Source: Zizania palustris
Taxonomy: Eukaryota; Streptophyta; Magnoliopsida; Poales; Poaceae
Direction of reading: 5' to 3'
DNA length: 64,000 nt
NCBI GenBank assembly: GCA_019279435.1
Contig: JAAALK010000285.1
Location: 31,032,371 to 31,096,370, forward strand
The translations under genes and the position numbers were made by a program. Every line of letters starts with the position of its first letter. Position 1 is the stretch's first letter. The notes beneath the pieces are model-generated. The model made no database searches. It saw only the letters and a list, made by a program, of their open reading frames with translations, and was not told the DNA's origin. This document shows positions 22,388 through 31,945 of this stretch, one piece after another.

Positions 22388-22672
22388 CGTGTTTATATGT
22401 AAAATGATACCATGCATTGTTCAAGTCTTTAATTTGATGGGGAAATTAAAATCCTTTTATCCCTTGAGGAAAAGGAGGGTGTTCCCTTAATTATATATCT
22501 AAATATAAATACTATGCAAACAGTCATATAAAAATTCTTAAAATATTTGGCATGTATGTGTATGTATAGTATATGTTTTTACTTACCCCATTTGAAGTCT
22601 ATAAATCCAACTAGACATCGAGAAACAATAAAGACAAATGGAATGTATAAATAATAAGGGCCAAATTTTTCT

Positions 22673-22787
22673 ATGCCATTATAATTTTTACAGTTTTGAA
22701 ATATGCCATCGGTGTGTCACTGACATATGGGACCTACCACAGTCACTGACAGTGGCATTTTTCAAATTACAGAAAATTGTAATGACA
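22673..22787. mobile_element. Small foldback (MITE-like) element
   Basis: The left arm 'atgccattataatttttaca' (22673 on) is the imperfect inverse of the right arm ending 'aaaattgtaatgacat'. 'gtcactgac' occurs on both sides of the short loop. The whole could fold into one stem of ~45 bp. No target duplication was established. Confidence 0.5.
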
Positions 22788-23112
22788 TGTGCGTACTATA
22801 TATTCACACTCAAATTTGTCATTTTATTTATCTATGTATAAATCAAGTTTATAATTGAATTTTGGAGGAATGACATATGTCAATATACTCTATATTTTTG
22901 ATTTTTTTCATTCTTTATAACTATCTGTATTATATTTAAAGATTAAAGAAAATAGTATGAGAGAATATTCTACTGGAAAGAGGACATTTTTATTTTATTT
23001 TATTTTCATAATTTTCAAAAATGTATGACAGTTTGAAATGTTGTGTAAATATACTCATGTCGCTCGCTTTGGGGACTCGGTGCACGATTTTTATGACGTG
23101 ACATCACAATTG

Positions 23113-23151
23113 TATTTAGGCCCTCCAATGGGCGAGAAGGTCCTAAATACA
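23113..23151. repeat. Short perfect-type hairpin
   Basis: GTATTTAGGCCC and GGTCCTAAATAC form the stem around a 15 base loop. It may be one end of a degraded DNA element. Function unknown. Confidence 0.5.
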
Positions 23152-23159
23152 AAAAATAA

Positions 23160-23430
23160 ATGCATTTAGATTTTTTGGCCCCATAGCCTCCCGGAGCCCC
23201 TAGCTGGCGGCTCTGCCCCCTAGAAGCCTCTCACCCCCGCGCCGAAGCCCCCTGCCGTGCGCCCGGCCCCACCCTGAAGCCCCAGTCGGTGGCTTCAAAG
23301 CCTCCCGCCCCCACGCCGAAGCCCCCCGTGGCCGGCCCCACTGACCCCCGGCCTTGCCCCGAAGCCCCGCAGCCCCTAGCCGATGGCTCTACCACCCCCG
23401 AAACCTCCTGCCCAATCACAAATGTCCAGC
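23160..23430. repeat. Pro/Ala-type GC-rich repeat, copy 1
   Basis: Runs of 'gaagccccc', 'gcccccgcgccg' and similar. Part of it (about 23255-23330) matches 26845-26900 in the same orientation ('cctgaagccccag...tggcttc'). Composition makes all frames open; no gene is called. Confidence 0.55.
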
Positions 23431-23456
23431 ATCTACGACCACTGGTCATTAGTAAA

Positions 23457-24373
23457 CAGCATGCAACCTCTGTCTAGGAGAACTAGGTCAGTTAAAGGTG
23501 ATAATTACTTTGGTTCGTCAATCACTGCAATGGGATTCCTAAAACTAAATCCGTTGATGGAGGGTAGGTAGATTAGGTTCAACTCCCTACATGCTCCCAA
23601 GAAGTAAATAGGATAATGGTATTTTTCATCTCATCATAGGGTAAAAACTAAAGAAATAACTTTTGGTAACTTCCTCACCTCTTGTGCTCAAAGGTTTTTA
23701 ATTCTTATGCATTACATACCAAATTCATGAATACCTGCTATATGTGAATATCATTATCTCTATTAATTAATCTTGTCAAACACAATATGACCTTCCATCA
23801 CTTCAAGTGAATTTAACAGAATCACCTTATGATATAAACAGTCGTCTATAGTTGTTGTAAGTTATTACCATTGTGTTATCCTTGTTTAGGCGTTTCAATG
23901 AATTATATTAGCGATTTCTTGTTGTTTGTGTCGCAATGAAATAATCATAATCATATATGTAAAAATGGATAGAACATACTCACAATGCCATTATTTGAAT
24001 TTCTGAATTTTCTTTTGTATTTTTAGTTCTTCATTTGATGGCCGGGAAGCCCTAGATGATGATAGCAGCTTAGACATGCGTGAAAGTGATGGTGGACTTA
24101 ATCAGAAGGACTCGAAAAGTATTTCTCGTGAAATTTCGGTTTTCCTTTCCTGTGCTACACCAGATGAGTTCATTGTATGGTTTATTCTGTTTTCTGTTAC
24201 ATCAGGTAAAACACTTTCCAGGGTTGATTGCCTGATTCATTTATTTGTTGTTGAATGTTGCTTTAGGAATCAATGACAAAGGCAGATGCTACCCTCAGTG
24301 TGAAATACTTGAGAACATTGGTGCAGTGCTTATCCCTACTTGGAAAGGTTGCTGCTGCTGGAGCTATGATATG
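23457..24373 (+). pseudogene. Three-exon fragment of SEC8 (exocyst subunit EXOC4)
   Basis: Exon A (about 23457-23567) reads MQPLSRRTRSVKGDNYFG. Exon B (24027-24174) reads SSFDGREALDDDSSLDMRE, then EISVFLSCATPDEFI. Exon C (24267-24373) reads ESMTKADATLSVKYLRTLVQ, then LLGKVAAAGAMI. The splice sites work: phase 2 from A to B, phase 0 from B to C, and C ends in TG| before GT, as expected for the Ile-Cys that follows in SEC8. These are consecutive exons from the middle of SEC8, a subunit of the complex that tethers secretory vesicles to the plasma membrane. Neither the earlier nor the later exons were found nearby. GC-rich repeat lies just upstream and a LINE remnant downstream. It is therefore a duplicated or captured fragment, not a working gene. 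Introns are kept, so it did not come from mRNA. Confidence 0.78.
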
Positions 24374-24444
24374 GTATTCTTCTATTTTTTATTTTTATTT
24401 TGCACACTGAAAAGTTATACATTTATTAAGATTTGGTTTTTGTT

Positions 24445-25060
24445 TTGTAAAGTACAACAGTAGGAGAGGCTCCTACTGAGAAGAATATATTAAAAAGACC
24501 AAAAGATCGGGGAAGTACAAAAGAAATTCAGAGAACATAGAACAAAAGAAAATTTAGAATTGAGCTAGCCAGTTTAACAAATGGGTTTTTCGATCGTCTC
24601 TTATTTACAAGACTGAAGGTATATTTATTCTTTTCCAACTTTCTAAACTGGGCTGCTTGTCTTAAAAAATTAAAGGGTTCCTTTGTTTCCAAATAGTCTG
24701 AGCCCCTGTTATGAAAAATTCCATGAAGAAAGGTCCTACATTGAAACTGCTTTTTGAGGCTGACAGCATATTGTCGAAAGGTATCATCAAATTCCAATAT
24801 ATTCTCAACTTCTGAGGCTAAAATAACATGAAATGAAAAGATGAATGGTTGTTTCTTCTTGATTTGAATTGCAAAGAACAGAATTGTAGTTGTTGCCCTC
24901 AGAATTGTTTTTTGTCCTTATATATTGGATTAGTGGCATTGTTTCAAAGAATAAAGTCAAACATAAATATAGCAAGACAAAGTTGGTTACACAGATATGT
25001 GGGTGATGTGGGCTCTATGCCAATCCCCTCACCTCACTCAAGAGATCTTTTGTGACTACT
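24445..25060 (-). pseudogene. LINE (non-LTR retrotransposon) ORF2 remnant, zinc-binding end
   Basis: On the minus strand near 24900-24790 the translation reads NSVLCNSNQEETTIHLF, then SCYFSLRS, with a stop where a Trp is usual. This is the pattern of the zf-RVT domain at the end of plant LINE reverse transcriptases (xVLCN...ET..HLFF.C.FS..W). Further stops and shifts follow, and 'agtaggagaggctcctact', a palindrome, lies at the low-coordinate end (24452-24473). Only the last part of ORF2 is present. It is dead and probably truncated at its 5' end, as LINE copies usually are. Confidence 0.5.
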
Positions 25061-25800
25061 TGGTTGGTTACACAAACATGTCTTTGTTGTTTGCAATAAC
25101 TTTTTTTAGAGAAAATGCATTCGTTGGAAATTTTTATATATACATATGTAGGTGGTTGTTTGATCTCACTGTAGTCATGTATACAATTTTTAGTTTAGAG
25201 GATAATCACTTTTCCATTTTTAACTTTATATCAAAAGAAGGCTTCTATCACGAGTTTAGGTCCTTTTCAACGGGTCATAAAATCTTCCATTTTGAGTGTT
25301 GGTTGTTTTTAACCAAGCAACTATTCAATATCGGGCGGCAAAGTGCTTTACTCTTCATGCTTTGTCTCATTCTATTTATGCCAACTATCAAGGAATTCCT
25401 AAGGTTTTGGGCGGAATGGGAAGGATTCTTGAACCTCTTTCACGCTCATGTCACGTCGAGGTACTGCAGAAAAAAGAACTGCAAAATCCGATCCAATTTT
25501 TCGCGGATTTTTTTGTATTTCCTTACCTTAGACTTAGACCGCGCACGGCAAGAATTTCTCGCTATTTGCTAAAGCTCTGGAACATGATAGTTTAAATTTT
25601 CCTATTTGAGTACAGGACGTTGTTCAGAGTGTTGGGCGGCTCGATGTCTGCTGGGAGGAGATTAGCCCCGATAAACTTATCATTTTGGTACTTTATATCA
25701 TATATTATACATACTTGGCATCCATCGCAACATGTGGTCAGGATTAGTAATGTTGGGTGGGTTTGTTTCTCAACCAAATTTTTAGTGCCAAGGGTTAGAC
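25061..25800. other. Unclassified stretch with unrecognised open frames
   Basis: A plus-strand frame at about 25296-25590 (including NQATIQYRAAKCFTLHALSH and YANYQGIPKVLGGMGRILEP) looks more protein-like than its AT-rich surroundings. I do not recognise it. It could be a relic of an element ORF. No splice pattern or start is convincing. Confidence 0.3.
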
Positions 25801-26325
25801 AAATTTTGACACAACTAAAATTATACCAAAATGTGCAACTCCAACATATAAACCAACTGGGAAAACTTATACAAAACAAATTTGTCTAACCTGAACGTGC
25901 GATTCCAACCTAACAATAAAATTGATTCAAATTTAAAAGGAAATTGTAATTGAATCAAATTAAAAGACAAGAACAAATTTATTTTGAAATGGAGTCAATT
26001 GCGACATCATCCTTGCATCCTTGCATTATAGTAACGTGTATTTGTGATATAAAGAGTATTTATTTGATGTTGTCGCGTGGCAGTTGGTCATGCACGGGCA
26101 TCACGAGCGGCAAGAAAATTAGTACCTCTTAAATTATGACCTTGCCATATAACCATCTATAAAAGCACGAGACATATTTGGAATCAAGAAAATTAATACG
26201 TCTTAAATGAGTAGATTAAAGTTGTAGCTTATAGAGCGCAGAATATTAATATGATGAGACATGTTTGGAATCAAAAAAATTACCGCTCCTGCCGTGCATG
26301 CGCTTGCCTTGCATGCCTAGCGTCT
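25800..26325. repeat. Dispersed repeat, copy 2 (rearranged)
   Basis: 25920-26325 matches 10916-11330 directly, whereas 25806-25915 matches 10735-10910 inverted. One copy therefore has an internal inversion relative to the other, with the switch near 25916. Confidence 0.75.
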
Positions 26326-26459
26326 GCAGTCATGCGTATGCGTTGATCACGCCTATATTATTGCATATATTTCACAATTGTTTCGTTACCATATATATAT
26401 TTACAATTTTTAGAAATGAAATATTATTGCATACGATATATACCCACACTTTTAAGTAT

Positions 26460-27058
26460 GTGCCATCGAGCAGGGACTTCGACGACTGCGAGGGCTTCGG
26501 CAGCGGCATCGAGCGGCGTTGCCTTCGGACAGGGGCTTCGGCGGTGGCATCGGGCGATAGCGGCTTCGGGCGGGGGAGGCGAGAGGCTCCAAACGACGGG
26601 GGGGGGGGGGGGGGGGGGCAGCTCCGGGCAGCTCGGGGCGACTCTGGGGGGCGAGGGGCTTTGGGCGGTTGGCAGAAAGTGGCTATGGGTGACTCCGAGC
26701 GACTCCGGGCGGGACAGTTCCAGGCGGTGGTGGACGGGACAGCTCCAGGCGGCGTCGAGGCTTTGAGCGGAGGACGGGATGGCTCCGAGCGATAGATGGT
26801 CGCCCCCTGAAGCCTCCCGCCCCCGCGCCGTGCCCCTGGCCCCGCCCTGAAGCCCCAGCCAATGGCTTCGAAGACCCCTGCTGTGCACCCGCCCCACAAC
26901 GAAGCCCCTCGTCTCCAGCTCCGTAGCACGCCGAAGCCCCCATCCCCAGCCCCAAAGCCCCCATTGGCTCGTTCCCCGCCCCCGAAGCCCCTCACCGGCA
27001 GCGCCATGGCTAGTGGTGGCGGCGGTTGGCCGGAGGGGAGAGAGGGGTTTAGGAGATA
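26460..27058. repeat. GC-rich low-complexity block with a 21-base G run
   Basis: 'gcttcgggcgg'/'ggcggcatcg' repeats are followed by 'gaagcccc' repeats (copy 2 of the 23160-23430 type). Bases 26598-26618 are an uninterrupted run of 21 G. Long frames on both strands are a result of composition. Confidence 0.6.
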
Positions 27059-27067
27059 GATATAAGG

Positions 27068-29237
27068 AAGAAGGTGATGTGGCAAAAAAGCGACGTGGCA
27101 GGTGATGTGGCGCCAGCTAGACGCAAAGTGACAAAAAATGAGCTTGTCCATGTTAAAGGATGGCAAAAAATTAATTACGACAAAGAATGTGGAATTTGGA
27201 GAGTGGCTCATGAAGAAAGTGGCAAATAGTTAAATTCCCCGCAAACATAACACATTTTCGGCTACCAATTTTGATTTTTGCTGTTATGTATTCATCAAAC
27301 ACAACAAAAATTATATATATATATATATTTGGCATAAATAGAACTACTATAGTATGATGTTGCATGCTTGGTTTGTTGTATACCGCGATAGTCAAAATTT
27401 TACTTGCTATATAATTAGTGCCTAATTAATGTGGCCGTCAAATTTTAATTGCTTGATATGTACATTAAGATATTTTTTGTATCATTCCATCAAATTTTAA
27501 TTGTTTGACATGTACTTTTACTACACATACCATCTACAGCTTGGTTACCTTGTATTGTATTATTTATCACATTCTATGTAACACATGAGATATATTTATC
27601 ACATTCCATATTTACCTGCGTGTACTGCGTTCTTTCTAAACCTCCCTACATGCCTCTATTTCTTCACACAATGGACCTGCAACACTAATGAAATACGGAA
27701 TGAGAGCATTAGCATGCATGCACCTGATTTTAAATTCAACGGAAAGATAGGATTCTTTGACCTACATGTTGTTACTTTCTTTCAAATCTCATCCATTAAT
27801 CTAAAAGAGTCATCCCGATGCTGCGAAATTATCGGAAATTAATTATGCCACCGCTGCACAGTTATCTTCCGTCGGAGCCATTTCCCGCTACTGCTAAGGC
27901 CGGCCTCCATCACCCTAGAGCCTCTCCCGCCCTGTTGAGGCCCGGCCTCCGTCGCGTCGCCCTAGAGCCCTCTCCCATCCCGCCAAGGCCCGACCTCCAT
28001 CGCAGCGCCTCGGTGCCCTCTCCTGCTGCTACTGAGCCGACCTTCGTCTCCCTAGAACGTCTTCCCTATTCCGACCCGACCTCTATCGCGTCGCCCCAGA
28101 GCCCTCTCTCGCCCTACCGAGGCCCGACCTCCATCGCGTCGCCCCGGAAGGCCCGACCTCCGTCATGTCGCCTCGGACACCTTTCCCATCGCCGCTAAGG
28201 CTGGCCTCCATCGCCCTAGAGCCTTTCCCGCCTTGTCGAGGCCCAGCCTCCATCACGTCCGCCCGGAGCCCTTATCATTATTTTAAAAAACTATTAAAAT
28301 TTAAAATATCAAATAAATATATCAATAAGAAATATTTAATGATAAATTTAATAAAAGTAATGTGATATCATAGTTATTAGTGTATTTATATATATAATTA
28401 GTCAAACTCAACCACTCACATAATTCAGGTAAGTATGCCTTATAAAAAAATACCAAGCAGCGAAACAAATTTATACATTTGTCGTTCCTAAGCTCAATAG
28501 TCGATGGCAATATGCTAATTTTCTGGATGAAAACGAGGACAATAAATTTAAGTGGTTTATGAAACCGGTGGTTTGGGTTGGTTGGTGGTGACATATCGGA
28601 TTATGTCATGGAACTGTGCTGAGATTTCCCTTTTGTAATCAAACCAGTAATCAATAATTTACTATATGATTTTGTAATCAATAATCATTCTTAACCGTTT
28701 ATTTTTTAATTATTGTTCACCAATCTCGATTGATTGTGTGCATGCACGATCTAATTGTCTTCGTTTGCATTTTAAAATATTAATGCTTTAATCGTAAAAT
28801 ATTATTTGAACATATTGATTATAATGAGTAAAAGTGATGGGCATTCTTTGATTATATTCCTTGCCTTACATGTGAATTCTTTCCTTGCATGGAGTCTACG
28901 TGATCATGGATGATATCTATTTACCTCACCTACCATCTATAACATAGTTGCCTCTTATAACTTCACATATACCATCTATAGCTTGGTTACCATGTATTGT
29001 TTATCACATCCCATGTAACGCATGAGATATATATTGCAGGAGAATCAGATTGTCGCCATTAAATATGCAGATAAACAAACTGGCACTCTTTGATAGCCAC
29101 TCTTCAAATGCCACTCTCTTCATTATTTTTACATATTTATCACATGAAAGAGATGAACAACTCATTTTGCCATTTTTTTGCTCAAACATGCTAACTCACC
29201 AACCACATCATCATTTTGGCCATGTCAGTTGTCATCT
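27068..29237. mobile_element. Possible MULE with diverged terminal inverted repeats
   Basis: 27068-27235 and 29055-29237 resemble each other in inverted orientation. Shared phrases include 'aaaaatgagcttgtccatg' against 'caaaatgagttgttcat', and 'gagagtggc...agaaagtggc' against 'gagagtggc...agagtgcc'. Arm length (~170 bp) and the GC-rich interior (27883-28275) are as in a Pack-MULE. No transposase and no 9 bp duplication were found, so this is tentative. Confidence 0.35.
27883..28275. repeat. GC-rich minisatellite
   Basis: About eight diverged copies of a unit of roughly 45-50 bp built on 'gaggcccggcctccatcgc' and 'gtcgccctagagccctctccc'. Confidence 0.7.
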
Positions 29238-30060
29238 TCATAGCATAGAGTGGGGAGGGCTCTAAGGTAGGGCTCTGAGACATGGCTCCGGGTGAGGGGA
29301 GGCCGGCGTGTGAAGGGTTATAGGGCGTGGGATGGGAGGGCACAGAGTGGTGTTGGGTGTATGTCAAAGCCATATGTTGCTATTTGACTCAAGTCATACT
29401 ATTAGCTTTTTTCTCATTTTGTTCTTTGACATCATTCAGAAAAGCTGACTGTAACCATAATTCTCTTGAAATAGCAATTTGCGTCATTTTTTATGGACAC
29501 CATCAATTATTCTCATATTTATGCTACTAAAGGCACGTCTGCCAGTGATTTTTTTAAATATTACTGTATATGCCTGATTGCATAGTAATTGGTCAATGGT
29601 CATAATTATCTTTGATGTATGGCTTTTCGTCTTTGTACTTCTATAAATTCTTTAGGAGAAATCCAAAGCGTTTAGCTGATACTCTGAGAACTGAGAATGA
29701 TGATGTTGAAGAGACTTGAGGTATGAATCTGATAAAATAACCAATGCATTTGAATGAAGAAGATTTTCTAAGACAAGGAATATGTGCTGGGTAGGTTGAT
29801 AGGGTTGCATAATGTGGGTAATTTTGCTATCAAAATGCAAACCCGAATATAGTAGTACTGAAATACAACGACAATGAATACAAAGAGAACATTCCTGAGG
29901 AAATTCGAGAAATTCTTAAACGTGTTGAAATATTTCACTTTGTATAGCACTTAAATGCTCTTGAAGTGATTTACGTATTTGTTTCGTGTTTAACCGAATA
30001 ATAATAATATAATTATTTTTCTACCCTTGTTTTCTTATTCTATAAATTCCTATTCTAGCC
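28276..30060. other. AT-rich intergenic DNA, no gene seen
   Basis: Apart from the possible right arm at 29055-29237 and short phrases repeated at 27520-27600 and 28960-29040 ('ccatctatagcttggttacc'), nothing could be supported. Confidence 0.4.
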
Positions 30061-30079
30061 TTGTGTATTTTTGCTTGGC

Positions 30080-30340
30080 CGAACCTGAGCTCTGGAGCCA
30101 TCGGCCCCGCACCCTCTATCGTGGACCCTGCACCCCTCCATCGTTGTCCTCGTGGGGCTCCGTCGCTAACCCCGAGCCCCTCTGCCCTGACCTTGCATGG
30201 CTCCATCGCCGACTCCGAGCTCCTGCGCCCGTCTCTACATGGCTCCGCCGCTGGCCCCGAGGCCCCGTGCCCCTCCGCGCTTAGCCTCGCGTGGCTCCGC
30301 TTCCGGCCCCAGCCCCCAGCCCCCAGCCCATCCGTCGGTT
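30080..30340. repeat. GC-rich degenerate tandem repeat
   Basis: About five diverged copies of a ~45-50 bp unit with 'tggctccgccgctggccccg' and 'agcccctgcgcccctcc'. It resembles the block at 27883-28275 in type but not in sequence. Confidence 0.6.
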
Positions 30341-30370
30341 CCAAATAGTCAAAAGTCCCTAATTTAATTG

Positions 30371-30550
30371 TCTAACAAATATTTGTTTTTTGTCATTTAC
30401 CATTGCGTAGAATGGGTCCATTACTATTTAACTGTCTACATTTATTTTTTGTCATTTACCATTGCGTAGCATGGACCCACTATTATTTAACTGTCTAACA
30501 GACATTTATTTTTTGTCATTTACCATTGCGTAGCACAGGCCCACTACTAG
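30371..30550. repeat. Three tandem copies of a ~60 bp unit
   Basis: Each copy contains 'ttttttgtcatttaccattg' followed by 'cgtagcatgg(a/g)cccactattatttaactgtcta'. Copies begin near 30371, 30435 and 30492. Confidence 0.85.
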
Positions 30551-30781
30551 TTAGATATATTTAAACCTCCCTGCATGCGTTGTACCTTCCACTAAGTTGT
30601 ATTTTTTACGTCTGCATCCTCGTTTCTTGATATTTTATATGTGAAGGAGAAAAAATTTGGAAATTCGAAGCGCGCTCTAAAAATAGAAAAGTTAGGGTGG
30701 TTTTTGCAAAATGTCCGGTTGCTGCGATCCTAGAACCCCTACCTGTCTGGTCCCCATTCTCCCAACCATAGCCATCCAATC

Positions 30782-31498
30782 TGTTGGCGTAAAGGATTAC
30801 GTCAACATGTTTGGATGGTTTAGGCTAGATGGATGGGTTTTCTTTGTTGGCAGAGCCTCCGGAAAGGATAATAACTCTGCCACAAAGTTGTATTTCTTGC
30901 TCTGAGGAGAAGATGATCCTTGTACAATACGGGGGGAAGGTATTTATAGGAGGGATCCTTGCGGGACAACTAACCTTCTACCCCTAGCTTACATACGTCA
31001 TTACAGACCCTGTACTCATAATTTAGTAGGGGTACGACGGTATCAGCTTCGCACAATCGCCAGAGTAGAACTACGTGTGGTTGGTGCAACGGCGCACATG
31101 CGGTCCTGTCGTATGCTTAGTCACGACGTGACTGCTACATGCCCCCCGAGTCCCATTCTATAGAAGCCACTTGACACTGTAGCCGTCACGTCTTCACTTT
31201 AGTGGTTACTGTCAGGAAGCCACCGTGGTTCAGAGGGCTCCGTGGTTGGCCTCCATCGTGGGCCTCTTCGCAACCTCCCTCGGGGGCCTTGGGCCTCTAG
31301 TGGGATCCTTGCTCGGTCTTTGGCAGGACTCCATATGCCACCTCTTTCGGTGTGCTTGTAGGGGACCTGAGCCCCTGCGGAGCCCGTCATCAATCACCGG
31401 ACGTGTCTGACAGCTAGGTCCCTGTTACCGTAAGCTTCGTTGCTGTATCGGGGCCTATGGTCTTGCCGTTACTACTGTCGGGATTATTTCCCCCAACA
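30782..31498 (-). repeat. Gypsy-B 3' LTR
   Basis: From TGTTGGCG to CCCCAACA, with TGTTGG/CCAACA as inverted ends. On the minus strand a TATA box (CCTATAAATACC, about 30937-30948) lies in the expected place, which sets the orientation. The minus-strand purine tract GCGAGGGGCTAC (31499-31510) directly precedes it. No second LTR is in the window. Confidence 0.7.
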
Positions 31499-31804
31499 GT
31501 AGCCCCTCGCATGTGCCTGTTCGGCTGACCTACAAGTAAGAAAGGGGGCATGCGCCAGAAATAAAGCCGCAGTAAAATTTTCAAGGAGCGAGCGGACCTC
31601 TGGTGTGATTTCGGAACGATGTGACAGCGAGGAGGCTCAAATCGACGAAGTTTGGGACGTAAAGCGTCATGCCGCTTAAATCCCCGCCCACGAGCTCAGG
31701 CCTCTAGGGCGCCTTTTCAAATGCATCTGGTCGTGGCCCCACGTACTGGTCTGAAGAGAATACAGACCGGCGTGGCTGATATGAGCCGCATGGTCCCGAG
31801 TCCC

Positions 31805-31813
31805 TATATAAGG
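31805..31813 (+). promoter_or_regulatory. TATA box for the antisense ORF of Gypsy-B
   Basis: TATATAAGG on the plus strand, ~140 bp ahead of the ATG at 31946 and opposite in direction to the LTR promoter. Confidence 0.5.
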
Positions 31814-31945
31814 CTGCAGTTCTCTGGCTACTGTCGGGCCCTCTAATTACCTTTAACTTCTTTGTTCTCGACTTCCTATCCTCATCTAGTGCCTATCTTC
31901 ATCCGCCAGTTCTCTCCTCTCAAACAGCCCTTCGCCTTAGAGAGG

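Larger units (their letters stand above)
11650..22392 (+). mobile_element. Copia-1: full-length Sirevirus-type LTR retrotransposon
   Basis: The element is 11655-22387 (10.7 kb), with target duplications CGTGT at 11650-11654 and 22388-22392. Parts in order: 5' LTR, primer site, gag, pol (protease, integrase, RT, RNase H), a ~1.1 kb stretch of repeated purine tracts, 3' LTR. Domain order with integrase before RT makes it Ty1/Copia. The long gag with coiled coil, LTRs near 2 kb and the multiplied purine tracts fit the Sirevirus group. Gag-pol is interrupted by three TAG stops and two frameshifts, so it is not autonomous now. The first ~350 aligned LTR bases show about 14 differences by eye, so it is not brand new. 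Confidence 0.93.

Noticed and set aside
24998..25572. 191-codon plus-strand frame as a gene
   Set aside because: Phe/Tyr-rich translation of AT-rich DNA overlapping the LINE remnant; no domain or start context.
26372..27211. 279-codon minus-strand frame
   Set aside because: Pro/Arg-rich composition from GC-rich repeats and the G run; no domain, no splice signals.
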